DNA of 64,000 bases from Oreohelix idahoensis (taxonomy: Eukaryota; Mollusca; Gastropoda; Stylommatophora; Oreohelicidae): NCBI GenBank assembly GCA_024509875.1, contig JAMPIV010011331.1:310001-374000 (forward strand), given 5' to 3'. The notes beneath the pieces are model-generated. The model was not told where the DNA came from. It saw nothing but the letters and a program-made list of their open reading frames with translations, and made no database searches. A program made the position numbers and the translations under genes. This document shows positions 9,951 to 21,835 of the stretch, one piece after another; positions within the stretch are counted from its first letter, which is position 1, and each line of letters opens with the position of its first letter.

Positions 9951-10707
9951 TTTGAATTTAAGGATAACTGTCATCAGTTGACTGAGTTTATGTATGGTTA
10001 CTTATTGTTTTCAACTATTGGCTGTTTCACATGTATAGGTGGTCAGTGTCAAACAGGACACTTATCTTTCCAACTTGATACTGCTGAAACTGTCCTTTGC
10101 TGGTATCAGACTTGGTAGGCCCAACAGTAGGGATGCCAATGACCAGTTGAAGTTCACTCTTTGGGGTCCTGCACTTTTGTGGGATTGCCTCGGGTAAACT
10201 GCACCGGCTTCTGATACTGGACAGTCTGGTTTGAGTTATTTCATGGAACCTGTAACATATCAGCCTTGGCTAGTATCTGGCTAGACTTGTAGCTGACTAG
10301 CACAGATGTCAGACCAGTCAGTCATCAGATGTCACCGTTATACAATCATAGTAAGTAAGGACATCATTTCAGTGATATAGCATTAATATTAACATTTCAA
10401 TTAAGTATAACTGACTAGCACATAAGTCAGACAAGTCAGTCATCAGGTGTCAAAGTTATACAGTCATAGCAAGTAACATCAGTTCAATGATATAGAATTA
10501 ATATTAACATATCAGTAATAAACATCATCTGGTTTAATCCGCTCCTATACATCCCTTCATATTCTATAACTTGATCCTTCCAAATCATATCAAGTACAAA
10601 TTCAAATCTGATGCTATCTTAGCAACTACCCAAAATTAATACATAAAATAAATAAAGTGAGTGACCACGTGATCAGGTTGCTTTCTACTGAAACTGGCTG
10701 TAGAACA

Positions 10708-10837
10708 CTCCAGTTTACCAGCTGTAAATGGGTACAAAGTTGTGCGCTCGAACTAGGGAAGGCAAAGGCAGCGAGGAAGGGGACTAGTCACCTAACCTCG
10801 TAAAAGCGGTATCTTCCATGCTGAAGCTTCTAACAAT
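10708..10837. repeat. SINE-derived segment inside the 5' LTR
   Basis: Same segment as at 3231-3360, in the same place and orientation. Confidence 0.6.
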
Positions 10838-11279
10838 TTATTTCCCTAAGACAATCTCTGGTCATGGGACTGCCTTTATCTTCGTAAGCGATAATGCATT
10901 TAATATCGACGAGATACAGCATTAAATATAATAAATATTTTCTATTTGGCTGTGGGGCTAGTTTTGATACGTTTTTGTACAAGCAACCATCTTCCACTAA
11001 GCACATGAATAAATCATATTAAAATAATAATACGTTATATCAATGAATATTATACAGGCATATTTTGTGAATTCTAAATGAACCTGTAATACAAAATAAA
11101 AGAAATTATTATACAGGATAGCTATCGTAAATTCGCTTACCCTCAGACTCCCGACACTTAGACTGAAATTTTCTGGCGGATCCGCTCACACTTCAGATGG
11201 ATTTAGAGTCGTGGCGTTATCTGCCCTCAGTCTTGTCTCAACCTCTTGCGTTGTGTCTTCTCAGAGTTTTACCGAACCG

Positions 11280-11288
11280 CTTTATATA
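11280..11288 (-). promoter_or_regulatory. Candidate TATA box in the 5' LTR of element 2
   Basis: The minus strand reads TATATAAAG, at the position equivalent to 3802-3810. This copy would drive element 2. Motif evidence only. Confidence 0.4.
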
Positions 11289-11829
11289 CGACAGCGCGAA
11301 CGTATCGGAGAGCAGATACGTCACAGCCTAAGACTAGACCTGAAAAAATCCTTCCCGAACCGTGATTTCAGCCGATCTGTGCGTCGACTGAAATTTTGCC
11401 TTTCTCATACTCAGCATATATAATATCCATATTGTTCCATCTTATCTAGTTTTATACAGCTGATAAAACTCTATCTTCCTATCCATGTAAATTCCCAAAC
11501 TGTTATTTGTTGATTTTAATATTTCGAACAGAAGTGGGTTTACCAGCTGTTAGCGTAACTGTGGGCAGCCGAAATACGCATATATCTCCGTAAATGAGAA
11601 CTTCCTACCGTTCCATCTTATATGCAGTTATACACCATCCTTCCCTGTACTGAAATGTAAAATCCTTTTCCTACGGATTCCCTTCTGTTTTTATTTATTG
11701 TTGGCGATTCCCTCTGTCCGATACACGTTTCGCTTATACGCCGCCATTTTGAAAGCGGTCGTTCGATCGTAGACGGGTTATAAATCTAACTGATCCCGTT
11801 TGCAATGACTTGAAACCAATTTTGCGACA

Positions 11830-13505
11830 AATACGAGTAAAATAAATACCAAAAACAACAATTAAACGTGACGAAACAGCTAAACAACTACTATCATAAG
11901 GGACAACTAGCGATCAGAACTTCGGCAAGGTTTCTAGCCTTGTACCGGAATTATCGCTCAATTGAAACTTACAAAATGAGCCCTACAGAACGTCTGACGA
12001 AGAGCCCGAATTGGCTTCGAGATGGATCTCGTTCGTCAGATCAACCTCCCTACCTCCCACGAAGAATACAAAACATATAACATGTAACATGTAAAATATA
12101 GATATGGACATATCACGGAAGGCACAGCTAAAAGTAATAAGGCGTATAAGGAGAACACGTTATACTTAACTCGCGTGCAGGTAAAAAATCAATGTGCCTC
12201 GTCTCCGTGTATGTACGTTTGAGGATAAAATACTTCGTTCTGAGTATTAGACCACAGCTCGCACGTAATAGTGACTAAGAGATGATTCCAAGATGTTGTC
12301 GCCTTGAAAGTTCAGATCTTCAGATGATCCTAAGATGCTGTCGCCTTGAAAGTTCAGATCTTCCATTGCTGATACTTGTATAGGGTACGTTTCCTGTGAA
12401 ATTCTAGATTTCATAAACACACTGGAGCACCAATTACTGTTGAGTTCGTTTTATGGTTGAGTACAGTTTATACTGGTGAAGAGGTAGCTTCAAACGCGAA
12501 TGGTTAAAATGAACGAATGTCAACAATATTCTTCCAACGAACTTCAACAAGTAGTGAACTGGGCAAGTACTGGCAGTACATAAGTCGGTGATAACTGTAC
12601 ATCGATTTTATTCAACATGACACAGACGGAGTGGACAAGACTAACATCGTCACAGGCGCAAAGATCATACATCAGCATAATGGTAATTACTTTTAAAGTT
12701 CCTGAAGATTCTCTACCATAAAGTCCTCTGACTCAAGTGACTAAGGATCACAAACAGTTACCGTATAATATTCTTCTCATTCAAGTCCGTTGACCTTCTC
12801 TCAAGGACGTCTATCATGGTAACGTATTCATACTCCAGGATAAAATCTTCCATATCATACTTCACAATCCCATACGTTCTCCAAAACATAACGTTAGATA
12901 GCATATAGTTTCAAACAAAGTCATACACGATAATACGAACAGGTTAGAGATTCCAGTTGGCTAACCTCTCCCATTCTATGCCACGCTTCTGGCATTGTTG
13001 TAACAGCATATTAAAACATGTGCATAAGGTAATCAATAACTTCTTCCACTCGTAGGAATCCTTCTTCTACGATACAAATCCTAAAGGCAAACGACTCTGT
13101 AGATCCATTCTAGGAATAACATATTCCCGCTAGACTAGTATTAGAGTGGCCTTATAATACAGCTTTAAATAAGAAGTGGGGCGATAACTTACGTGACATT
13201 GCTGCTATTGGTTTCGACCTGAAGACCAATACAGATCACTAGAATAAATGGCTTTCCATAAACATGCCATTGAATACAAATATAATATAACAATCATGGA
13301 CATAAACAAGTTCCATGTTGCCCTTCAAATCATGACGTCAGAAACTACTCAACTAGGTTACCCGTGCGTCCCAAAGCAACACACACTGCTTTGTGCACGT
13401 CAGTGCGCGAATCATTCGACCGCACAAATAATATCACTACATCAAGACTGGTGCGTACATTTGGCAGGACCGAAGACTACCCCCTTAGGTAATAAATGTA
13501 CGTAA
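11830..13505. other. Unassigned DNA between element 2 and the foldback element
   Basis: No coding frame resembles a known protein. A 42 bp direct duplication lies at 12,281-12,364. A 19-base motif at 12,045-12,063 matches the element 3 leader (14,937-14,955) in inverted orientation. That hints that an old minus-strand relative of element 3 may lie here, but the rest of the alignment is weak. Confidence 0.5.
12281..12364. repeat. 42 bp tandem duplication
   Basis: Two adjacent copies of a GATGATTCCAAGATGTTGTC-led unit that continues through GCCTTGAAAGTTCAGATCTTC. They differ at a few positions. Confidence 0.85.
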
Positions 13506-13667
13506 CAGTGTGTTTAGTTTAACTTATATTTCTAGATATAAGGGGGTGAAAGATTGTCTTACACTAAAATATAGTCGTATAGATATGCTGGACTAGAGAA
13601 ACTATTCAATCCAGAGACAAATCTGCTCCTTAACTATTCACTCGTGAAATCTATTTCTTACACCTTT

Positions 13668-13672
13668 ATTCT
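13668..13672. other. Target site duplication of element 3, left copy
   Basis: ATTCT directly before the 5' LTR, repeated exactly at 22,653-22,657 directly after the 3' LTR. Five bases is normal for this class. Confidence 0.93.
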
Positions 13673-14492
13673 TGTTACGGTATATGATATTAACGCCGTC
13701 TGCTAAAGGTTATCAGACGTGCAATTGTAAAGGTTAAGGCATTTAATATATTGCGATAGATGTTTCAATTATTGAACGCTCCATACACGATCGATTATGA
13801 CGTGTATAGCGTTGTTTGGGTCACAGTCGGTAACTAAGAAACGCTACCCTTTGTTACTTGACCGCCAAGCTGAATAGCTGCGTTTTTCTAACCTTCCAAT
13901 TCAATGGCATGATATAGCCATATATATGCATTTTTTTGATGGACCAGGGTCAGTCCTAGAACTCTATATGAGAGGGAAATTTATGGAGGTTAGTATTTAA
14001 CTAGAATTCTCAGAAGGAGAAGAATAATCGTCAAATTCATATGAAAAATATTCAGACTCGCAGTCTCACTGTCGGCAGGTAGCCATGTCTAGCTGCGCGT
14101 GCATATAGCTGTGATGTTCTGACGACAATACTGCATTGTATCCTTAAACGGACATTGACACATAACCAGCAGTCTACGTTATTGATTAATTTATGCATGA
14201 CTTATAAGGACTTATGTTCTGTTCCTATTTGAAATGATCATCCTGTGTGTACAACTGTGAATTAAATGTATGGACTCAATGAAATGACTTATCAAATCAA
14301 TCGTATTCCAAGGTTCAAGTATTGTTCGGAATCTTCCACCCCCGCATTCGCTTAATCTTCCATCGAAGGCACGATGCACTATCAATGAATAAAAAAAAAC
14401 TAACATATCAAAGAAAAAACAATGGCCAGAAATTTATAGTTGTTTTATTCATATCACATGGAACATTGTTCAGAGCAAACCACCTTGTAACA
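13673..14492 (+). repeat. 5' LTR of element 3
   Basis: 820 bp, TGTTACGG to TTGTAACA. Matches 21,836-22,652 apart from two short A-run length differences (near 14,043 and 14,390). Confidence 0.95.
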
Positions 14493-14493
14493 G

Positions 14494-14503
14494 TGGTGCC
14501 CGG
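14494..14503 (+). other. Primer binding site of element 3, tRNA uncertain
   Basis: TGGTGCCCGG follows the LTR by one base. The first eight bases match the complement of the elongator tRNA-Met 3' end (...GGGCACCA) in animals. The match then weakens, so the primer identity is tentative. Confidence 0.5.
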
Positions 14504-16054
14504 TATGTGGGGACGAAAAAACAACCAAAAACCAAAAATTTTTTCATGACTTTCGAATGAAATATTTACGATCAAGTTTCGATCACATGACCATTACGAA
14601 GCTGACGTGACGCACGTGATCATGAATAGCAACATGACGTCACTGTTGCATTGTCGCAGTGAAGAAGACATCTTTTCAACGCCTCTCTAGTTCGCTTCAA
14701 ATTGATCAAGATGCACAAGATGGACTACCGTTGCCTGCCCATCAGGAGCAGACAGTCAAAGGCACAGGCCTAGCTGTTGACGACCTCTAGCACTGATCTA
14801 AGCAACGGAAAAGATAAGTCTAGGTGTTTAACTGTTGTTATTGCAAACAGTGCTAACTGAGTCCATGCCCTCTGCCTACATCGGCATGTTTTTACCTATG
14901 TTTAATGTACTTTTTGTTGTCTTAATGTGTTGTTAATTCGTGGGAGGTAGGGAGGATGAACCGAAATTAGATTCTGTGGCTCTCACGATGCCTGAATTGA
15001 TTTCGGTCGTTTCTTAAGGCAGTTAAACGATTGCACTTTTGGAAGCCCCATTGAGGTTTGCCATTGGACTATCTGTCCAAATCTGCTGTCGTTTGACGAT
15101 TTGTGTTAGCTGTACCGTTCCGTAGATAACTGGTGTATCTTATTCGTACTCAGTTAACAATTTTATTCAGTTTTGTATCATGTTCGTTAACTATTTCGTC
15201 CAGACTACTCTCACTATAATTTATTTTATGATTGTTAAATGTTCGTCCGTTATGAGTCCTGTGATGTCATCATTTTTTGCAGTCATTTTTTTTCTGTACT
15301 TTGAATATTTAGTTGACCTCGGGTCAGACCTTGACCCTTCATTTGGCTTGTAACACTTCCGCTTGTTTTATTTAGTTCATAAATTCATTTTTAATTGTGA
15401 AAATGTCTTGTTTGCGTCTTAACATTGTTTGTACCCTTTAGTTGCATCACTGTTTTGTTTGTCCTCATGATATATATATAATACTACATTAATAATATGA
15501 TATTATATGCAATAATACACTTGTAATTTAATTTAATTAATTTTTTCTGATATTTAAGGTTAATATGGGACATTGCATAATTATGTAGTGTTAGTCCAAG
15601 AAAGTAGCACTACAATTTATAAGAGATGCCTAGGGCATAATAATATATTATATATATTGACCAAATAAAATAATCTTATAGTCTACCTTTGAGGTAATAG
15701 ACCCATTGTATATTATTTAATATACTTTTCTGGTACTAAGAGAGTGACTTAGTACATTGAACAATATAATTACTAGGAATCATACCCAACATTATTGGAT
15801 ATTAAGATTAATTGTATGAAGTAATTACATAATAGTTAACAGATATCATAACTATTTATGATATAGTATTATTTAGATACAATATTGTTACAAAATATTG
15901 TCTATTGGTTGAACTTAGACATTAGAGTTCAGTACTATTGTGATTATTTATATTGAATATTTCTAAGTTGAGTAAGTATAATAATTACTCTGAAGCTACT
16001 ATTGACTATTTTAATCAGTAATTATCAATAATTACTTACCAGATAAAAGTCAAA
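14504..16054 (+). other. Long untranslated leader of element 3
   Basis: 1.55 kb without a conserved open frame. It becomes very AT-rich toward gag (about 15,470-16,050). Element 6 has a leader of similar size (59,063-60,273). Confidence 0.6.
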
Positions 16055-19000
16055 ATGCTTACTATAGACCATTTCGTTAAAATTGGTCGGGAATATGGTT
16101 ATAAATCTCAAGAACTTCGTCAGTTTGCTGAGTCAGAACTGGAAAAACATGAAATAAAAGAAGCAGAGAAAAAAGCTGCATTAAAGAAAGAGGAAGCAGA
16201 AAGTGAGATGAAGCAAATTGACAAGGAAAATAGATTGAGAGAGATTGCTCAACGTGAAAGAGAAGAGCAAAGAGCAATCGCCAGACAGGAAGAAGAGAAT
16301 AAATTGAAACGAGAGGAAATTATTTTACAACAAGAAATGGAATTGGCGCGTATTAAATTGGAGACAGCAAGATTACAAGCACAAAGTGCTGATGCAAACC
16401 AGAATAATAACGCACAAAATGGATCATCATCCAGCCAAACTAAACATTTCTACAACTTTAAACTACCCACTCTCAACTTGAACGTGGACGACCTTTCATC
16501 GTTCCTGTCACGTTTTGAACAGACTTGCAAAACTAACCATTTGCCTGAAGAGTCATGGGTACTCAAGTTAAATGAATTCTTGGTTGGAGAACCACTGACG
16601 GCTTCTCAAAATGCTGACCCATCAATAGCAAATAACTACGGTGCTATTAAGTCCTTGCTTTTACGAAGGTTTCACCTGGACGAGGAACACTGTAGGTTGA
16701 AATTTAAGGGAATTTTACCTGAATCTCCAAAAGATTTTGCAGGATTCATTGCGAACATACGCAATACGTTTAATAGATGGGTTGAACTGGCAGAAGTCAA
16801 CAAATCATACGACAAATTAGTTGATTTACTACTACGGGATAAGGTATTATCTTCGGTTAGCCAGCCATTTTTTGCATATTTGCAGGAGCGTAAACCAGGT
16901 ACTATGGACGAGTTAGAAAAAATTTCTTTAAACTACTGTTCGGCACATCCGAATGCAACCATTTCTAACTCCTCATTAAGAGAACCTCTACCTGTGGCGT
17001 CTAATATGGCCTACAATCATAATAACAAACAAAGACATCACAGTGTAGACAGAAGCAGGTTCCAAAGAAATCACAATGTTAACTTTCAGAAGGGACATAA
17101 TAATAATTTCAACAATAAAAATGAGTTCAACAGAGGTAGATCACGAGATAGAAATTATTCACCTCAAACAAACTACCACAATGGTCAACATAACACTAAT
17201 TATAATCGATCACATACTCCCAATAATAATAATAACTGGAATGGTAATAATCATGGCTCGAGACATCGAGATAATAGTTACTATAGAGGACGACGAGATA
17301 ATTCTAACAATTATACTCGGAATCGATCTCATTCTCGGGGATCATCTCAGTACAACCATAATACAGGGGCGGCAGTTACAAATAATACTACCCCTATAGC
17401 TCAGGTCCCACTTGACAATAATACAACACAGTCTTCTGCTGCATGTTTTGCTATTAATTATAATGTGGCAAATAGTTGCCAACAATGCAATCTTATTTTT
17501 CAGAAGGCGAAAGAAACAGTGCTTAACTGCGGACATATTACACCAGAGGTAGGTCTTGCAGTCAACGATGGAACAGGCCTACTAATTTTTAACAGGGGAT
17601 TAGTTAATGGATCCGTCGTCTCAGTGCTGAGGGATTCAGGATCCACAACGATTGGTGTACGACAGTCGCTGGTACATCCTAGCTGTGCAACGGGGGAATA
17701 TGTCCGTTGCATGACTTTTGGGGGAACTATTGAGTTTTACCCCACAGCTATTATTCATGTTAACACACCTTTTTTCACAGGGAACGTAAAAGTATGTATG
17801 CTAAAAAAGCCTATAGCTGATCTGATGGTTGGTCGTATACACGGCAATAAAGATTGTACTCCAGATGAGATTATAGAATGGGAGAAACATAACCTATGCA
17901 CTGGAAACGCCGTGACGACTAGAGCGCAGACTCAACTCATGGAGAAAGTTGATGATAATAAAATGGATGCAGACAACCAAGAGGAATTTGTAGTCAATTC
18001 ACCTATTGACAGGGAAACATTTGCAACCAAACAAAAAGAGGATAAATCTTTAAAAAAAATTTTTAAGCTGGTTGATAAAGTTGACAATCTATCCTCAGGT
18101 AATAATAACAAACATTGTTTTGTTATTAAAAATGACATATTGATTAGATGTTCTAATGACAAATCACAAATGAAACAACAAGTTATGGTCCCGTATACTT
18201 TTAGACGGTACATTCTTCAACATGCACATGACTCACATTGTGCTGGACATATGGGATATACTCGAACACGATCTCGAGTACTGTCTTCATTCTTTTGGCC
18301 AGGAGTGTCAAGAGATATTTCGCAGTATGTACGTTCCTGTACTACATGCCAAGAAGTGAAAGCACGTGGAGCTTTTCACACGGCGCCTATTCAGGCTTGC
18401 GATATCTCAGTAAGACCGTTTGACAAGATGGCAATAGATATTATTGGTCCATTGCTACCATCGGCCAGAGGACATAGATTCGTCCTTACGTGCATTGATT
18501 TGTGCACACGATGGCCAGAAGCTATCCCATTAAAGACCACCACTACCACAGATGTAGCTGATGCACTACATCTCATCTTTTCTAGAATAGGGTTTCCTAG
18601 AAAACTTTTATCAGACCATGGGTCACAGTTTATATCTGACACCATGAAGGAAGTCATGAAAACTTGGAACATTGATAGGAATTTAAGTAGTATTTATCAT
18701 CCGATGAGTAATGGTGCGGTTGAAAGACTTAACCGTACACTTAAACAACTACTACATAAGGTTACTGCTAAGCACCCTCATGACTGGGACAGAGCACTCC
18801 CAGCTGTCCTATTTGCTTATCGGGAGGTACCGCATGAACAAACTGGCTTCTCTCCCTTTGAATTAGTTTTTGGTGCTCCCCCAAGAGGTCCTATGGGACT
18901 AATAAAAGACTTATTAATTGACGCGGAGATGACTCAGGACACTCAGTCATCTTACGAGTACGTGATTAATCTTCGGAAGAACATTATTGAGTCTTGCCAG

Positions 19001-19981
19001 TTGGCAACAGCTTCTTCTGAGGCTGCAAAAGCTAAGGCTCGATCTCTACAAAATAGGTCTCGACGATTACGCCAATTATTCCCAGGCGACGAGGCTTATG
19101 TGTTACTTCCTCACAATAACAATAAATTATTGATATCTTGGAATGGTCCTTACAAAGTCATTGATAAAATTTCCGACGTTGATTACGTCTTAGATATCAA
19201 GGGACACAAAAAGATATTTCATATTAACATGCTCAAGCAATTTCATACACGTCCTGAACACTTACAGTCAATTTTTCATGAACTAGATGACAACACAGTA
19301 TCTACTTGTTATTATTCTAACTTATCTGTCATCCAGGAAGAAGAATCTTCTTTTCCTGAGGTACAGTTACCGTTACCGGTACCAGTAGTTCAACCTACTG
19401 AATCTTGGCGGGATGTAACCATCTCTTCAACGGTTACACCGCAACAGCGTCTACAGATTACTAATCTATTACAATCTTATCCAGATGTGTTGACCGACGT
19501 CCCGGGTCGCACATCGGCTATCAGTCATGACATTACTCTCAATGATGATACACCTATTCGTGTACATCCCTATTCGGTTCCTTTACATTTCCTTGCTAAA
19601 ACTACTAAGGAACTTGAACAGATGTTGTCTCTGGGAATCATTGAGACTAGTAATTCGCCATTCTCTTCTCCATTAGTGATTGTCCGGAAGAAGGACAATA
19701 ACATCAGACTATGTGTTGATTATAGAAAATTAAATGCTAAGACTATAGTTGACAGCGAACCACATCCACTTATCGACGACTTACTGCCACGTCTATCCAA
19801 CGCAACTATATTTAGTAAGATAGACTTAACTAAAGGTTATTGGCAGATACCACTGACCGAAAAGGCTAAGTACTACACCGCATTTTCCACTCCACAAGGT
19901 CTATACCAGTGGAATGTGATGCCTTTTGGGCTTGTTAATGCGCCAGCTACCTTCATTCGCCTGATGCGACAAATTTTATAG
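16055..19981 (+). CDS. gag-pol: Gag-Pol of element 3 (Gag, PR, IN, first part of RT)
   Basis: A 1,308-codon frame starting MLTIDHF, the first ATG after the leader. Residues 25-112 are a charged coiled coil and 133-300 the capsid, with a SCAN-like part at about 205-295. Residues 320-440 are N/R/G-rich and likely bind RNA. There is no CCHC knuckle; instead a CX2CX13CXH pattern lies at 475-494. A protease-like DSG is at 527. The integrase finger ends at C762/C765, with core D795, D854, E890 (35 residues between the last two) and GPY at 1031-1033. RT then begins (VDYRKLN near 1222, MPFGLVNAP near 1289). Gag and Pol are fused in one frame. The stop at 19,979-19,981 comes from a one-base loss in a T run inside RT, before the YIDD box. 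Confidence 0.93.
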   Translation: MLTIDHFVKIGREYGYKSQELRQFAESELEKHEIKEAEKKAALKKEEAESEMKQIDKENRLREIAQREREEQRAIARQEEENKLKREEIILQQEMELARIKLETARLQAQSADANQNNNAQNGSSSSQTKHFYNFKLPTLNLNVDDLSSFLSRFEQTCKTNHLPEESWVLKLNEFLVGEPLTASQNADPSIANNYGAIKSLLLRRFHLDEEHCRLKFKGILPESPKDFAGFIANIRNTFNRWVELAEVNKSYDKLVDLLLRDKVLSSVSQPFFAYLQERKPGTMDELEKISLNYCSAHPNATISNSSLREPLPVASNMAYNHNNKQRHHSVDRSRFQRNHNVNFQKGHNNNFNNKNEFNRGRSRDRNYSPQTNYHNGQHNTNYNRSHTPNNNNNWNGNNHGSRHRDNSYYRGRRDNSNNYTRNRSHSRGSSQYNHNTGAAVTNNTTPIAQVPLDNNTTQSSAACFAINYNVANSCQQCNLIFQKAKETVLNCGHITPEVGLAVNDGTGLLIFNRGLVNGSVVSVLRDSGSTTIGVRQSLVHPSCATGEYVRCMTFGGTIEFYPTAIIHVNTPFFTGNVKVCMLKKPIADLMVGRIHGNKDCTPDEIIEWEKHNLCTGNAVTTRAQTQLMEKVDDNKMDADNQEEFVVNSPIDRETFATKQKEDKSLKKIFKLVDKVDNLSSGNNNKHCFVIKNDILIRCSNDKSQMKQQVMVPYTFRRYILQHAHDSHCAGHMGYTRTRSRVLSSFFWPGVSRDISQYVRSCTTCQEVKARGAFHTAPIQACDISVRPFDKMAIDIIGPLLPSARGHRFVLTCIDLCTRWPEAIPLKTTTTTDVADALHLIFSRIGFPRKLLSDHGSQFISDTMKEVMKTWNIDRNLSSIYHPMSNGAVERLNRTLKQLLHKVTAKHPHDWDRALPAVLFAYREVPHEQTGFSPFELVFGAPPRGPMGLIKDLLIDAEMTQDTQSSYEYVINLRKNIIESCQLATASSEAAKAKARSLQNRSRRLRQLFPGDEAYVLLPHNNNKLLISWNGPYKVIDKISDVDYVLDIKGHKKIFHINMLKQFHTRPEHLQSIFHELDDNTVSTCYYSNLSVIQEEESSFPEVQLPLPVPVVQPTESWRDVTISSTVTPQQRLQITNLLQSYPDVLTDVPGRTSAISHDITLNDDTPIRVHPYSVPLHFLAKTTKELEQMLSLGIIETSNSPFSSPLVIVRKKDNNIRLCVDYRKLNAKTIVDSEPHPLIDDLLPRLSNATIFSKIDLTKGYWQIPLTEKAKYYTAFSTPQGLYQWNVMPFGLVNAPATFIRLMRQIL

Positions 19982-20340
19982 GTAGACCAGACGTTATTAC
20001 ATATATTGACGACATATGCTTGTTTAGTTCGTCGTTTGAGGAACATGTTTCGGGACTTAGATATGTTTTCGACACTCTAAGGAATTATCATCTAACTGCT
20101 AAACCTACAAAGGTGCAAATCGCGTGTAATGAGATAACCTTTTTGGGACATATCATTGGGTCGGGATATATCCGAACGTTACCTAGTACAGTCTCCAAAA
20201 TTCTAAACATAGCAGTTCCTCAGACGAAGAAACAGGTCAGGAGTTTGTTAGGACTTGTTCAATATTACAGTAGATTCATACCAAACTTGTCATCCATCAC
20301 GGCTGTATTGTCTTCATTGTTAATAAAGACATGCCGGTGA
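19982..20340 (+). pseudogene. pol: RT middle part of element 3, out of frame
   Basis: Continues the RT of the previous entry in the next frame, including the catalytic YIDD at about 20,002-20,013 and a conserved FLGHIIG motif near 20,142. A second one-base loss at a short A run near 20,325 moves the frame again. Both breaks are single bases, and the LTRs show no substitutions, which is unusual for real decay. Confidence 0.88.
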
Positions 20341-20816
20341 AGGTGACATGGACTGGTACATGCAATGAAACTTTCAACAAAATTATAAATTTGTTCTCGC
20401 ATGAACCAATTTTAAGACTTCCCGATGCTTCCAAAAGATTTTTCTTACGAACAGATGCTAGTAACTACGGCATTGGTGCATGCCTGCTCCAGAACCATGA
20501 TGGCATTCTACATCCTACCTTATACATTTCAAGAAAGCTAAAGCCTGCAGAAACAAAGTATTCAACAGTTGACAAGGAACTGTTATCCGTGATATGGGCA
20601 ATAACTAAACTCGAAAAGTTCCTGCTTGGTGCTCCCTTCACCATACAGACGGACCAACGTGCTGTAGCATCCTTGCGTCGATCAAACCATAAAAGCCAGA
20701 AACTCGCCAGATATGCAATCATCCTACAGCCATTTGAATTCTCCATTGAACATATTCCTGGCACTGAAAACATTGTGGCGGATGCGTTGTCACGTAATCC
20801 TATTGACGACGAATAA
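20331..20816 (+). pseudogene. pol: RT C-terminus and RNase H of element 3
   Basis: A 161-codon frame. It has the RNase H first Asp in FLRTDASN, the catalytic Glu region (YSTVDKELL), the third Asp (IQTDQRA) and the closing ADALSRNP motif. RNase H removes the RNA template during reverse transcription. It is the end of Pol and is preceded by the frame break near 20,325. The active-site residues are intact. Confidence 0.9.
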
Positions 20817-21835
20817 TCAACAGTAACATTCCTAAAACATATCAACTATAAGGGAACTAACCTTGCCTTCAATTTAAACTTTATAAACACTGTATGCATC
20901 ACAGAATTGAACTAAAAGACAATCGGGGTATACATGTTGACATTGGAACTTCGTCTAACGTCCATACACGATATATGAATATTCGTTGAACAATCATGGA
21001 ACAATAGCTGACGACAAGTCGAACTTATTATCCGATGTGCACTTAATTCTTGGATGCTGGGATAAATGACATTTCTTTCCAACGTAAACGTTTGAACATT
21101 TTTTGCCTAAAAGAATTCATCAGGATCAAGACTACGGATGGATCATCATATCCTATACTAATTAATTAGTTAACTTAACTTCTTAATTGAATTATTATCA
21201 ATAAAATGAAATGTGAGAAAAAAAAATGAAATGAAGGAACAAAAAAAGAGAACGAAATATAAAAAGAAGAAATTATGAAAAGAGAAAATAAATCTCACAC
21301 AAGTATTAGATTAATATTTTTTTTTTAATGTACCTATACGTTATTTAGTTAGTTAAATTAGATAGTTATTATTCACTAACACTTAACACACACAATTAAG
21401 TTAAACTTATATTCAAATTTCTTTCTATTTCTTCTCACTTATTTTGTCTTTTCTTCTCTCATAACATCGCGTTACATTAGAACCTTAATAATTTAACTCT
21501 TAGTTTAATTAATTAATTTAATGTTAATTAGTTAAATTAATTCCTATATGACATACTAATACGACAGACCTTACTTTAATTTAATTCTATCATTCACTAT
21601 TAACATTGGACATTTTATTTAGTTGATATAATAATATGTATAATATTGATATATAAAGTGATTAATGTTAGATGACTATGACAAATAGTTAGTTGACATG
21701 ACCGCGACACGGTTCTACTCAGAACATCGTCGGCCATATGTCACAATTGTGTTAAATTTTTTTTGAAAAATTGTTAAGTCGGATAGATCTTGAAAAAAAA
21801 ATCTATCGATTTTTTTTCCCCGGTGTACAGGGAAT
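20817..21835 (+). other. Non-coding tail of element 3
   Basis: About 1 kb between pol and the 3' LTR, very AT-rich with long A and T runs. No envelope-like frame is seen. A short purine stretch, ACAGGGAA, adjoins the LTR at about 21,827-21,834 and may be the polypurine tract. Confidence 0.6.

Larger units (their letters stand above)
1..11829 (-). mobile_element. Tandem pair of Gmr1-like Ty3/gypsy elements sharing an LTR (elements 1 and 2)
   Basis: Reading on the minus strand, the order from the right is LTR (9055-11829), primer site, gag-pol, polypurine tract, LTR (1581-4352), then a second primer site and a second gag running off the left edge. Bases 1-1580 are nearly identical to 7473-9054, so the middle LTR is both the 3' LTR of element 2 and the 5' LTR of element 1. 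The LTRs end in TG...CA. The base run next to the right LTR is AATAC; the matching left target site lies outside the window. This shared-LTR structure is expected from recombination between LTRs or from misassembly of a repeat. Domain order in pol (integrase before reverse transcriptase) places it in the Gmr1-like clade. Confidence 0.93.
9055..11829 (-). repeat. 5' LTR of element 2
   Basis: About 2,775 bp and nearly identical to 1581-4352. It begins TGTAGCGGG and ends GCGACA on the plus strand. It carries its own candidate TATA (11280-11288, minus) and the same SINE-derived segment (about 10,708-10,837). Confidence 0.92.

Noticed and set aside
19970..20030. Programmed frameshift inside RT of element 3
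   Set aside because: It lies between conserved RT motifs, where recoding is not known, and a one-base loss in a T run explains it. A second similar break follows nearby.
20817..21835. Possible envelope gene after pol in element 3
   Set aside because: No long frame, signal peptide or membrane segment; the sequence is AT-rich and non-coding.
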